A stretch of DNA of 61,651 bases, from assembly GCF_006543045.1 (NCBI RefSeq), contig NZ_RBZW01000013.1, forward strand, positions 1 to 61,651, in the 5' to 3' direction. The notes beneath the pieces are model-generated. The model was not told the DNA's origin, did not search any database, and saw only the letters and a list, made by a program, of their open reading frames with translations. The translations under genes and the position numbers were made by a program. Origin of the DNA: Salinadaptatus halalkaliphilus. Its GTDB lineage: Archaea > Halobacteriota > Halobacteria > Halobacteriales > Natrialbaceae. This document shows positions 44,958 to 53,678 of the stretch, piece after piece. Position 1 is the stretch's first letter. Each line of letters opens with the position of its first letter.

Positions 44958-44972
44958 AGCTCTCTTTTTCGT
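44958..44972 (+). terminator. T-rich terminator after the second TRAP permease
   Basis: The sequence GAGCTCTCTTTTTCG follows the stop codon within 20 nt, a poly-T signal compatible with archaeal termination. Confidence 0.35.
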
Positions 44973-45071
44973 GTGGTGTGAGTTTCTCCGCCTGCAACGT
45001 CGCATATCGTCCGATAATATACCGACACTAACACAACACTTTAGCCCGCACCTCTCAACATCTGCCTTGCT

Positions 45072-45884
45072 ATGTCAACACGTAGTGCCGACCTCGGCAA
45101 CGAGGATCTCGAGGTAACGACCAGCGACGATGGGGTGGTCGCGTGGGTGACGATCGATCGCCCGGACGTACACAATGCACTCAGTGACGACGTTCTGACG
45201 GGACTCTCCGAGGTAGCAGCTGCGACCCACGAACGTGATATCCGGGTCGTCGTCATCCGGGGGGCCGGCGGCACGTTCTGCTCCGGCGGTGACCTCCAGG
45301 GAATGGACGACGCCGAACCGGAGCCGATGATCGATCGACGGCGCGGCTCTTCGGGGCTGGCCGACCTGCTCGAGGAACTGATCGATGCCGACGCGCTCAC
45401 GGTCGCCGCCGTGGAGGGTTACTGTCTGGCGGGCGGCTGCGGGCTGGCGGCTGGCTGTGACTTCGTCCTCGCGGCCGACGACGCCGAGTTCGGCACGCCC
45501 GAGGTCAACGTTGGCATGTTCCCGATGCAGGCGATGGCGGCGATCATGCCCGCTGTCGGCGAGAAAAAAGGACTCAAACTCATGTTCACCGGTGAACATA
45601 TCGACGCCGAGACGGCCGAACGGATCGGCCTCGCGACCGACGTACTAGATGCCGACGCGTTCGAGACCGAACTCGCGGCCTACGTCGACGATCTGGCCAG
45701 GAATAGCCCGGTGCTGATCTCGATGGGGAAAGAAGCCTACTACACGCAGCGGGATATGACCGTCGAGCAGTCCTACTCCTATCTCAAGGAGATGTTGACG
45801 CTGCTGATGGAGAGCGAGGATCACGAGGAGGGCGTCGCGGCATTCGTCGAGGATCGTGAACCGGAGTGGGGGAAACGACCATGA
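45072..45884 (+). CDS. Enoyl-CoA hydratase/isomerase family protein
   Basis: This 270-residue crotonase-fold protein has oxyanion-hole segments GAGGTFCSGGDLQG and GYCLAGGCGLAAGCDFVLAA, and EFGTPEVNVGMFPM follows. The catalytic Glu pair of classical hydratases is only partly evident, so hydratase, isomerase or retro-hydratase activities are all possible. It overlaps the next SDR gene by 4 nt, which implies co-translation. An ACTTTAG box (45037-45044) is 27-30 nt upstream. In the terpene-degradation comparison it would correspond to AtuE. Confidence 0.9.
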   Translation: MSTRSADLGNEDLEVTTSDDGVVAWVTIDRPDVHNALSDDVLTGLSEVAAATHERDIRVVVIRGAGGTFCSGGDLQGMDDAEPEPMIDRRRGSSGLADLLEELIDADALTVAAVEGYCLAGGCGLAAGCDFVLAADDAEFGTPEVNVGMFPMQAMAAIMPAVGEKKGLKLMFTGEHIDAETAERIGLATDVLDADAFETELAAYVDDLARNSPVLISMGKEAYYTQRDMTVEQSYSYLKEMLTLLMESEDHEEGVAAFVEDREPEWGKRP

Positions 45885-46702
45885 CGGGCGACCAGCGGAC
45901 GCCGCCGAGTACCGACATCTTCGCGCCGGACTTACTCGAGGGCGAGACCGCGTTGATCACCGGCGGCGGCACCGGGATCGGGAAGCACATTGCGCTCGCG
46001 TTCGCCGACCACGGTGCCGACGTCGCGATCGCCTCGCGGAACATGGACCACCTCGGGCCCGTCGCCGAGGAGATCGAAGCGAAGGGACAGCGAGCGTGTG
46101 CGACGACCGTCGACATTCGCGAGCGCGACGAGGTCGACGCCATGGTCGAGACCGTGCTGGACGAGCTCGGCGAGATCACGATTCTTGTAAACAACGCGGG
46201 CGCGAACTTCCTGAGCCCCGCCGAAGAACTGAGCGAGAACGGCTGGCGCGCCGTCGTCGGGACGATCCTCGACGGCACCGCCTACTGTACCTTCGCCGTC
46301 GGCGAGCACATGATCGACAACGGCGGTGGCTCGATCGTCGCCATGGGGGCGACCAACAGCGAACGCGGCGCGCCCTTCCACGCCCACTCCGGCGCCGGGA
46401 AAGCCGGCATCACGAATCTCATGCAGACCGTCGCGGCCGAGTGGGCCCAGTACGGCGTCCGCGCCAACACGATCGCCCCCGGGATCATCGAGACCGAAGC
46501 GCTCTCGAGCGTCTGGGACGAAGCCGGCCGCGATCGCGACCAGATCGGACGCGACATCGCCATGGACCGGCTCGGGACGCCGGCAGACTGCGTGCCGATC
46601 ACGCTGTTTCTCGTCAGCGACGCGGCCGCCTACGTGACGGGATCGTACTTCGTTGTCGACGGCGGCCAACTCGTCGCCGGTGCGGACGGCACACTCGAGT
46701 AG
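45881..46702 (+). CDS. SDR-family oxidoreductase, 2,4-dienoyl-CoA-reductase-like
   Basis: This 273-residue SDR has ITGGGTGIGK as cofactor motif and NNAG, but SxxxK (HSGAGKAG) in place of YxxxK, and ATNSERGAP in the usual serine region. 2,4-Dienoyl-CoA reductases depart from YxxxK at the same place, and the following VAAEWAQYGVRANTIAPG resembles them. It may thus reduce a conjugated dienoyl-CoA or an enoyl-CoA. It overlaps the enoyl-CoA hydratase gene by 4 nt (ATGA). A GTG five codons earlier is a weaker start. Confidence 0.86.
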   Translation: MTGDQRTPPSTDIFAPDLLEGETALITGGGTGIGKHIALAFADHGADVAIASRNMDHLGPVAEEIEAKGQRACATTVDIRERDEVDAMVETVLDELGEITILVNNAGANFLSPAEELSENGWRAVVGTILDGTAYCTFAVGEHMIDNGGGSIVAMGATNSERGAPFHAHSGAGKAGITNLMQTVAAEWAQYGVRANTIAPGIIETEALSSVWDEAGRDRDQIGRDIAMDRLGTPADCVPITLFLVSDAAAYVTGSYFVVDGGQLVAGADGTLE

Positions 46703-46823
46703 CGTCGGCCTGGTACGGCGGCGTCGCCCGGTTGCAGTCGATATCCTGATTACGGTGTCCGAACTGTGCCGGAATTGCGGTCGAATCAAACCGTTTATCG
46801 TCGTTCCTGTTGTCCGGCCGACT

Positions 46824-47108
46824 ATGGTCACAGTGGACCCGAACGGGCGGATTGCTCTTCCGTCGGACGTTCGAGATCGATTCGGTCTTACGGCCGGTAC
46901 GGAAGCGGAGCTTCGCGAAAAAGAGGGGAACGTAGTCATTATACCCGAAGATGATCCTGAACAGATTATCGAACGCATGGGGCGTCTCGTCGAGGGAACG
47001 GCGCCGGAGCGAGAGGGGGCAACCTCGACCGACGACGGGGCTCTCCCAATTGCCCGGAAGCACCGCGACGCTGTTCGAAGTGGAGCGGGGCAACGCAGCA
47101 ATGAGTAA
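46824..47108 (+). CDS. AbrB/MazE-type (SpoVT) DNA-binding protein
   Basis: This 94-residue protein has an N-terminal swapped-hairpin domain (VTVDPNGRIALPSDVRDRFG...GTEAELREKEGNVVIIPED) and a polar tail. Such proteins are transition-state regulators or antitoxins. No toxin gene (PIN, MazF) is found next to it, so a plain regulator is more likely. It is the only obvious transcription-factor-like gene in the window. A GTTTATCG box lies about 28 nt before the ATG. The stop TAA overlaps the left end of palindrome copy G. Confidence 0.8.
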   Translation: MVTVDPNGRIALPSDVRDRFGLTAGTEAELREKEGNVVIIPEDDPEQIIERMGRLVEGTAPEREGATSTDDGALPIARKHRDAVRSGAGQRSNE

Positions 47109-47178
47109 TACGGTCTGTCGTAACGTTTTACCGGGGCCCGTCCTGCGGTTGCTCCGGCAACGACTTACAGCAGTCCGT
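47107..47178. repeat. Dispersed palindromic element, copy G
   Basis: Begins AATACGGTCTGTCGTAACG directly at the stop of the AbrB-type gene and ends ACTTACAGCAGTCCGT. The arms are more diverged than in copies B, E and F. Confidence 0.7.
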
Positions 47179-47255
47179 CCAATGGCTCGTAATCCGTCTC
47201 TTTTCGATCCGTGGGTTCGACGTTCCGTCTCTGATTCAGCGGACCATGTTCCTCC

Positions 47256-48953
47256 CTAGAACAGCACCGTCCCGTGATGGCGGTCGCGGTCGATGCGACG
47301 CTTGTCGCGATAGGCGTCGATGCGACGCTCGAGTTGGCGGCGCAGATCGCTCGCGGCGACCAGTTCGTCGACCTGCATGCTCGAGGCCTGTTTGCGGATG
47401 TCCTTGCGGTACAGCTCTTTGGTTTCCTCGATGAACGCCTCGCGTTCGGCGGGATCGTCGATCTCCGCTATCTGGTCGGAAAACATCGCTCGAACCGCCG
47501 CATCGGGCCCCATTACGGCCAGTTCTGCCGAGGGCAGTGCGAGCGTCGAATCGGGTTCGAACGACGGTCCGCACATCGCGTAGATGCCCGCACCGTAGGC
47601 CTTGCGCGTGATGACACAGAACTTCGGCACCTGCGCGTTCGAGGTCGCGTAGATGAACTTCCGGCCTTTCTGGAGGACGCCCTGGCGTTCGACCTGCGAG
47701 CCGACCATGAATCCGGGCGTATCACAGAGGTAGATGAGGGGAATCCCGAAGGCGTCGCACTTCCAGATGAAGTCCGCGGCCTTCTCCGCGGAGTCGGGGA
47801 AGATCGCGCCGGAGACGTGATCGGGCTGGTTCGCGATGATACCGACCGGCCGACCGTCGATCCGACCGAAGGCCGTGACGAGTTCGGGTGCGAACCGGGG
47901 TTTGAGTTCGAACAGCGATCCATCGTCGACGATACGCTCGAGCACGTCGTGGACATCGTAGGCCTCGTTTGGATTCTCGGGGATGACGGCGTCGAGTCCC
48001 TCGGGGTTGCGACTCGGTGCCGTTCCCGGTTTCTCCGGAAGGGGTGACTGGTAATCTTGGGGCAGATACGAGAGCAGCGTCCGGACCTTGTTCGCGGCGG
48101 TTTCCTCGTCGGGAACGACGAGGTCGGCGCTGCCCGACTGGGTCGCGTGGACGTCGGGGCCGCCCAGTTGCTGCATGTCGATGTCCTCTCCGGTTACTTC
48201 CTGAACGATCCGAGGCGAGGCGATCGCCATCCCGGAAATCTCCTCGACCATGATCAGGAAGTCACAGAAGATTGGCGTGTAGGCCGACCCTGCGATGTTC
48301 GGTCCGTAGAGGACGCCGATCTGTGGCACCTGTCCGGAGTGGATACACTGGTTGAAAAACGACTTCCCGCCGGTGTAGCGGCCCGCGTGACTCGAGGACT
48401 CGTCGCGGTCGTCGGGCGATAACCGCGCGCCCGTCGAATCGATGAGTCGGACGATCGGCGCGCGAGCGGTCACCGCTCGCTCGGAGAGTCGAATCGCCTT
48501 CTCGATCCCCTGTTGGCCCAGCGAGCCGGCTTTCACTGTGTAGTCGTTCGCCGTGAAAAACGCGTCGCGTCCGTCGATCGTTCCGACGCCCGTTATCATG
48601 CCGTCGGCGGGCGTTTGGTCGTCGTTGGCGTAGCCGGCGAAGGAACCGTCCTCGTACTGGACGTCGTCGAAGACCATGTCGATCCGATCCCGGACGAACT
48701 CCTTGCCCAGCTGTTCGATTTTGTCGTGACCCCGCTCGGGTCCACCGGCCGCGATGTCGGCTATGTCCTCTCGAATGCGCTCCTCGCGGTCGGTGAGGAT
48801 TACGCCCTCGTCGTCGAACGCCGCTTCGGTGTCGTCCGCCCCGTCCATCCTGTCGGTCTCGAGGCTGACCGATTCACCCAGGTGATGCGAAAGTGCCGTG
48901 ATGATCGCACGAACCGTTTCTTCGTCATATTCGCCGTCGATATGTACTTTCAT
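47256..48953 (-). CDS. Acyl-CoA carboxylase carboxyltransferase (beta) subunit
   Basis: This 565-residue carboxyltransferase is of the PccB/MccB/MmdA family. An N-terminal extension of about 70-80 residues (MKVHIDGEYDEETVRAIITA) precedes the core. Core marks are GSLGQQGIEKAIRLSERAV, GPNIAGSAYTP, IASPRIVQEVTGEDID and DTPGFMVGSQVERQGVLQ. It transfers carboxyl from carboxybiotin to an acyl-CoA such as propionyl-, methylcrotonyl- or geranyl-CoA. No biotin carboxylase or biotin-carrier gene is in the window, so it must use a partner encoded elsewhere. It lies 136 bp after the acyl-CoA ligase on the same strand. Confidence 0.92.
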   Translation of the reverse strand: MKVHIDGEYDEETVRAIITALSHHLGESVSLETDRMDGADDTEAAFDDEGVILTDREERIREDIADIAAGGPERGHDKIEQLGKEFVRDRIDMVFDDVQYEDGSFAGYANDDQTPADGMITGVGTIDGRDAFFTANDYTVKAGSLGQQGIEKAIRLSERAVTARAPIVRLIDSTGARLSPDDRDESSSHAGRYTGGKSFFNQCIHSGQVPQIGVLYGPNIAGSAYTPIFCDFLIMVEEISGMAIASPRIVQEVTGEDIDMQQLGGPDVHATQSGSADLVVPDEETAANKVRTLLSYLPQDYQSPLPEKPGTAPSRNPEGLDAVIPENPNEAYDVHDVLERIVDDGSLFELKPRFAPELVTAFGRIDGRPVGIIANQPDHVSGAIFPDSAEKAADFIWKCDAFGIPLIYLCDTPGFMVGSQVERQGVLQKGRKFIYATSNAQVPKFCVITRKAYGAGIYAMCGPSFEPDSTLALPSAELAVMGPDAAVRAMFSDQIAEIDDPAEREAFIEETKELYRKDIRKQASSMQVDELVAASDLRRQLERRIDAYRDKRRIDRDRHHGTVLF

Positions 48954-49089
48954 AGTCTCCCTGCTGTCGATAGCTGTGACCGCGTCATCGTCGTACAACT
49001 CGGGCCGATTCCAAAAGTATATCGTCGGTGACCGGTTTCCGAGCCCTGCGATGCAGTCGCCCGACCGCCGACTTGCACGGGACAGACGA

Positions 49090-50685
49090 TCATCGGTAGT
49101 AGTCTTCGTACTCCTCCGAGACGACGTGTTTCCGTACCTTACTCGTCGCCGTCTGTGGCAACTCCTCGAGAAGCTCCACGGCTTTCGGCGCCTCGAAGCC
49201 GGCGAGATTGTCTCGGGCATACTCGAGGACATCGTCGGGGTCAGGGTCGTCTCCGTGTGAGACCGCGAAGGCGGTCACCGCCTCACCCCACCGTTCGTGA
49301 GGGAGGCCGACGACGGCGACTTCGTCGATGTCGGGATGATCGAGCAGCGTCGATTCGACCTTCTGGGTCGAGACGTTCTCGCCGCCGCTTTTGATCATGT
49401 CTTTCTTCCGGTCGACGAACTTCAGCAGGCCGTCCTCGTCGAAGTAGCCCATGTCGCCGGAGTGGAACCAGCCGTGGGCGAACGCTTCCCGGGTTCGGGC
49501 TTTGTCCTCGAGGTAGCCGTCCATGACGTTCGGCCCGCGGTAGACGATCTCGCCGACCTCGCCGTCGGGGAGCAACTGCCCGTCGTCGTCCATGATCGCG
49601 ATGTCCGTGTTCGGCAGCGCCGTCCCCCAGTAGTTGCCCTCCTTCTCGAGTTGCCATTCGGGGTGGTAGGTACAGGTCGGCGGGTAGGCTTCGGTCTGCC
49701 CGGAGCCGAGGCTAAACTCGGCGTCGAAGACCTCGATGCACTCGGCAAGCGTCTCGTTGCCGATCGGCGTCATCGCGTACGTACACCGTCTGAGCGAGGA
49801 GAGGTCGCGATCCCTGATGTCGTCTCTGGCCAGCAGTTCCGTGTACATCGACGGCAAGAGCGTGACATCGGTCACGTCGTAGCGCTCGACGCACTCGAGG
49901 AACTGGTCCGACTCGAAGCCCCGCAGGATCACCATCCGCGCGGAGACGTGCAACACGGCTTTGACCTGCGAGAGCATCGCGCAGTGAAACATCGGCAAGA
50001 GCCCACACTTGACGTCGTTTCGGGATACCTCGCCCCCGACGACGTTGTTGATCGATCCGGCGTGGAGCGCCCGATGGGGGAGACGGACACCTTTCGGTCG
50101 GGATGTCGTCCCCGAAGTGTACATGATCTGTGCGAGATCCGAGCCCTCGAGTTCCACCGCGGGTTCCGCGGCGTCGTACTCGCTCGTCACCGCCCGAAAC
50201 TCCGGCGCCGGAACCGACTGGTCGCCGCTCCATTCGATCACAGCGAGCGCCTCGAGGTCCCGGTCCCCGAGTACGGTCTCGAGTTTCGGGTAGAACGTGT
50301 CCTCGACGACGAGCGCGTCGACGGCCGCGTGATCGAGTTCGTAACCGATGTCGTCAGCCGTGATCTCGGGGTTGATCGGTACGACGACGAGCCCCGCTTT
50401 GAGCGCGCCGAAGTACGCCTCCAGGAACTCGAGGGAGTTCGCGGCGACGATCGCGAGCCTGTCTCGGGGCGACAGCCCCGACTCGAGGAACGCGTTCGCC
50501 GCGCGGGTGACGCGCTCGTCGAACGCGGCGAACGAGACCCGTTCGTCGGTCGCCGGAACCACGAACGCATCTTTGTCGGGTCGTCGATTCCCGGCGCGAC
50601 GAACGATATCACCGGCCGTCACGCGGGTTATCCGTCGGTCGCGCAACGCACCATCAGTGGTGTGTGATACCGATTGGTCTGTCAT
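49090..50685 (-). CDS. AMP-forming acyl-CoA synthetase, copy 1
   Basis: This ANL-superfamily ligase has 531 residues. The P-loop is MYTSGTTSRPKGVRL, the hinge GWFHSGDMGYFDEDG...VDRKKDMIKSGGENV, and the C-terminal catalytic Lys sits in PQTATSKVRKH. It activates a carboxylic acid to its CoA thioester. The acid is not predictable but may be branched or hydroxylated given the neighbours. The start MTDQSVSHTTDG at 50685 is preferred to a far upstream extension. The carboxyltransferase gene follows on the same strand. Confidence 0.93.
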   Translation of the reverse strand: MTDQSVSHTTDGALRDRRITRVTAGDIVRRAGNRRPDKDAFVVPATDERVSFAAFDERVTRAANAFLESGLSPRDRLAIVAANSLEFLEAYFGALKAGLVVVPINPEITADDIGYELDHAAVDALVVEDTFYPKLETVLGDRDLEALAVIEWSGDQSVPAPEFRAVTSEYDAAEPAVELEGSDLAQIMYTSGTTSRPKGVRLPHRALHAGSINNVVGGEVSRNDVKCGLLPMFHCAMLSQVKAVLHVSARMVILRGFESDQFLECVERYDVTDVTLLPSMYTELLARDDIRDRDLSSLRRCTYAMTPIGNETLAECIEVFDAEFSLGSGQTEAYPPTCTYHPEWQLEKEGNYWGTALPNTDIAIMDDDGQLLPDGEVGEIVYRGPNVMDGYLEDKARTREAFAHGWFHSGDMGYFDEDGLLKFVDRKKDMIKSGGENVSTQKVESTLLDHPDIDEVAVVGLPHERWGEAVTAFAVSHGDDPDPDDVLEYARDNLAGFEAPKAVELLEELPQTATSKVRKHVVSEEYEDYYR

Positions 50686-50809
50686 AGATTGACGACTGTG
50701 TACAGATTCAAAACTCTGTCGGTCAGTGTGACACTGTGAGCGCGGATTCGCCGACGCGTCGGTGGCTCTCGAGCGAGCACTCCTCCCGTGAAGACGGCGA
50801 ACGGCGGTA

Positions 50810-50820
50810 GCTATATTACC
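50810..50820 (+). promoter_or_regulatory. TATA-like box of the ACAD-AtuA operon
   Basis: AGCTATATTAC is centred about 30 nt before the ATG at 50846 but only about 15 nt before the ATG at 50831, which favours 50846. Confidence 0.5.
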
Positions 50821-50845
50821 GCGAGTCTGTATGTCATTGCTGTCC

Positions 50846-51976
50846 ATGGTAGACTTTACGCTCAGCGAACAACAGCGCGCCGTTCGGGAGACGGCGCGGG
50901 AGTTCGCCGAGACCGAAATCGCTCCCGTGGCGCGCGAGGCCGAGGAGACCGGCACCTGGCCTCGAGACGTCTGGGAGCGGGCGGTCGAGGCGGGACTCGT
51001 CGGCGTCGAGATCCCCGAAGCCTACGGCGGCCCTGGAATGGGGGTCCTCGAGAGCGCGCTCGTCTCCGAGGAGTTCGCCCGCGTTGACGCCGGCGTCTCG
51101 GCGGCGCTCGGGACGGCCTTCGGGACTCGAATGATTGACGAGTACGGCACCGAGGCCCAGAAGGAGTGGATTCTCCACGGCGTCGCGACCGGCGAACTCA
51201 TCACGGCGATGGCGAACACGGAGCCGGCCCACGGCAGCGACGCCGCCAGCATCGAAACCAGCGCCCGGAAAGAGGGCGACGAGTACGTCATCGACGGCAC
51301 CAAGACCTTCGTCACGCACGGCACGATCGCCGACGTCATCCTGACGCTGTGTCGCACCGGCGGCGAGGGTGCCGGCGGCATCTCGGCGATCCTCGTCGAG
51401 ACCGACCGCGACGGCGTAATCGTCGACGCCGAGATCGAGAAGATGGGGTGGAACGCTTCCGAGACCGCCCAACTACGGTTCGACGGCGTTCGCGTCCCCG
51501 AGGAGAACCTCGTCGGCGAGGAAAACCGTGGCTTCTACCAGCTGATGGCGTTCTTCGAGGCCGAACGGGTCGGCATCGCCGCCTCCTCGCTTGGCATCGC
51601 GCAGGGCTGTCTCGAGCACGCCCTCGAGTACGCCGCCGACCGCTCGCAGTTCGGCCAGCAGATCGCGGCGTTTCAGGCGATTCAGCACAAACTCGCCGAG
51701 ATGGCGGTCAAGGTCGAGAACGCACGCCGGCTCACCCTTGATGCCGGCGCCCGACTCGACGACGGGAAGAAGCCGACGAAACTCGCCAGCATGGCGAAAC
51801 TCTACGCTAGCGAGATCGCCGAGGAGGTCGCCAGCGACGCTATCCAGATCCACGGCGGCAACGGTTACACTCGCGACTACCCCGTCGAACGCCAGTACCG
51901 CCACGCGAAGATCTACCAGATCGGTGAAGGCACGAGCGAGATTCAAAAGAACGTCATCGCGGGGGAGTTGCTATGA
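50846..51976 (+). CDS. Acyl-CoA dehydrogenase, copy 1
   Basis: This 376-residue flavoprotein starts [19 protein letters not shown], has [15 protein letters not shown] in the middle beta domain and [27 protein letters not shown] near the end, where the Glu before GTSE is the usual catalytic base. It forms a 2,3-enoyl-CoA and passes electrons to ETF. It is first in a tightly coupled unit: its TGA overlaps the AtuA start by 4 nt. In a terpene-type pathway it would match AtuD, but branched or straight acyl-CoA substrates are equally possible. Confidence 0.94.
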   Translation: MVDFTLSEQQRAVRETAREFAETEIAPVAREAEETGTWPRDVWERAVEAGLVGVEIPEAYGGPGMGVLESALVSEEFARVDAGVSAALGTAFGTRMIDEYGTEAQKEWILHGVATGELITAMANTEPAHGSDAASIETSARKEGDEYVIDGTKTFVTHGTIADVILTLCRTGGEGAGGISAILVETDRDGVIVDAEIEKMGWNASETAQLRFDGVRVPEENLVGEENRGFYQLMAFFEAERVGIAASSLGIAQGCLEHALEYAADRSQFGQQIAAFQAIQHKLAEMAVKVENARRLTLDAGARLDDGKKPTKLASMAKLYASEIAEEVASDAIQIHGGNGYTRDYPVERQYRHAKIYQIGEGTSEIQKNVIAGELL

Positions 51977-53310
51977 CCGTTCGGATCGCCAACGCGGCCG
52001 GCTTCTGGGGCGACGATAGCGAGGCACCGCGTCGCGTCATAGAGCACGCCGCAGATCTCGATTACCTGACGATGGACTACCTGGCGGAGGTGACGATGGC
52101 GGTGCTCGTCCGCCAGCAAGAGCAAGATCCTGACCGCGGCTATGCCACGGACTTTCCGTCGGTCGTCGACGACATCCTGGCCGAGGCGATGGATCGCGGC
52201 GTGACGATCCTGGCCAACGCCGGTGGGGTCAACCCGCAGGCGTGTCGGGAGGCGGTCGCGTCGGTCGCCGAGGAACAGGGCCTCGAGCCGACGATCGCGA
52301 CGGTCTCGGGCGACGACTTTCGCGATCGGGTCACGGAATTCGACGACGACCACCTCCGCCACGCCGACACCGGCGAGGCGCTGCCCGCGGACGCCGATGT
52401 CGTCTCGGCGAACGCGTACTTCGGCGGCTTTCCTGTCGCCGAGGCGCTGTCGGCCGATCCCGACGTGGTGATCACCGGGCGGGTGATCGACGCCGCGTTG
52501 ATTCTGGGGCCGCTCATCCACGAGTACGGCTGGGGCCGCGGTGAGTACGATCGCCTCGCGCGGGGCTTGATCGCCGGCCACGTCATCGAGTGCGGTGCGC
52601 AGGCGACGGGCGGGAACTTCCTGGGCGAGTGGGAGGAAATCGACTTCGAGCACATCGGCTTCCCGATCGCCGAAGTCGAGGCGGACGGTTCGACGGTCAT
52701 CACGAAACCGGCGGGTACCGGCGGGTTGGTCACCCCCGAAACCGTCGGCGAGCAACTGCTGTACGAGGTCGCGGATCCGTCCGCCTACTACGGTCCGGAT
52801 GTTGTCGCGGACTTTCAGCACGTCCGCTTAGAGCAGGTGGAGACAGACCGGGTCGCGATGCACAACGTCGCGGGTTCCCCGCCGACGGACACGTACAAGG
52901 CGAGTCTCCACTACCGCGACGGCTTTACCGTCCGCAGCGACGTCGTCTACGCGAATCCGGACGCGGAATCGAAGGCGGACCGGGCTTTCGAGTACATCCG
53001 GAACCGGGCGGACGAACGCGGAATCGAGTACGACCGGTTCCGAACCGAAGCCTTCGGCGTCGACGCGCTCCACGACGGCACCGCGTCCGGCGAGCCCGAG
53101 GAGGTGGTCGCCAGAATCGCTATCGAAACGCCGAACAAGGGTGATGGCTACGAGTTCGCGAGCCTGTTCGCGAATCTCGGACTCGGGGGACCGCCCGCGG
53201 TGACGATGTTCAACCCGGGTCGATCCTCGCCGACGCCGAAGTTCGCGTACCATCCCGTACTCGTTCCGAAATCGGAATTCGAGCCGACCGTCGAGGTGAC
53301 CGACGCATGA
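51973..53310 (+). CDS. AtuA-family protein, N-terminal (large) part
   Basis: This 445-residue protein is of the AtuA/DUF1446 family, required for acyclic terpene utilisation in Pseudomonas. Marks are [20 protein letters not shown] at the start, [17 protein letters not shown], and [20 protein letters not shown]. Bacterial AtuA is about 600 residues with a C-terminal ferredoxin-like domain. Here that domain is a separate gene immediately downstream, overlapping by 4 nt. The biochemical role of AtuA is not established. It is coupled to an acyl-CoA dehydrogenase gene upstream. Confidence 0.9.
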   Translation: MTVRIANAAGFWGDDSEAPRRVIEHAADLDYLTMDYLAEVTMAVLVRQQEQDPDRGYATDFPSVVDDILAEAMDRGVTILANAGGVNPQACREAVASVAEEQGLEPTIATVSGDDFRDRVTEFDDDHLRHADTGEALPADADVVSANAYFGGFPVAEALSADPDVVITGRVIDAALILGPLIHEYGWGRGEYDRLARGLIAGHVIECGAQATGGNFLGEWEEIDFEHIGFPIAEVEADGSTVITKPAGTGGLVTPETVGEQLLYEVADPSAYYGPDVVADFQHVRLEQVETDRVAMHNVAGSPPTDTYKASLHYRDGFTVRSDVVYANPDAESKADRAFEYIRNRADERGIEYDRFRTEAFGVDALHDGTASGEPEEVVARIAIETPNKGDGYEFASLFANLGLGGPPAVTMFNPGRSSPTPKFAYHPVLVPKSEFEPTVEVTDA

Positions 53311-53645
53311 AACTCCACGATATCGCACACGGCCGCTCAGGCGACAAAGGAAACAAGGCTAACGTCGGGATCATCGCCACCGACCGCGACGACTTTCCCT
53401 TCCTGCGGGACCTGCTAACGGAAGCCTACGTCGCCGCGGTGTTCGAGGCGTTCCTCGAGGAGCCGGGCGTCGAGAGCGTCGACCGGTACATCCTCCCGAA
53501 GATGGGCGGGTTGAACTTCGTCCTCCACGGCGCGTTAGACGGCGGCGCGAGCGAGTCCCTTCGAACCGACCGCCAGGGCAAGACGTTCGCCGCGATGCTT
53601 CTCCGCCAGGAGATCGACGACGAGTACGAGGGGTTCCGGGACTGA
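53307..53645 (+). CDS. AtuA C-terminal-domain protein (split small subunit)
   Basis: This 112-residue protein begins [20 protein letters not shown], the conserved start of the C-terminal ferredoxin-fold domain of AtuA, and continues with LPKMGGLNFVLHGALDGG. In many bacteria it is fused to the large domain. Here it is an independent gene whose ATG overlaps the stop of the large part, so equal production is likely. The two proteins presumably form a complex. Confidence 0.88.
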   Translation: MKLHDIAHGRSGDKGNKANVGIIATDRDDFPFLRDLLTEAYVAAVFEAFLEEPGVESVDRYILPKMGGLNFVLHGALDGGASESLRTDRQGKTFAAMLLRQEIDDEYEGFRD

Positions 53646-53678
53646 CCGGTCCGGATTGCCGTCGTTCGCTCGAGGCCG

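Noticed and set aside
46824-47255. Toxin-antitoxin module with the AbrB-type gene as antitoxin
   Set aside because: No PIN, MazF or other toxin frame follows. The next 70 bp are a palindromic repeat, then a converging gene.
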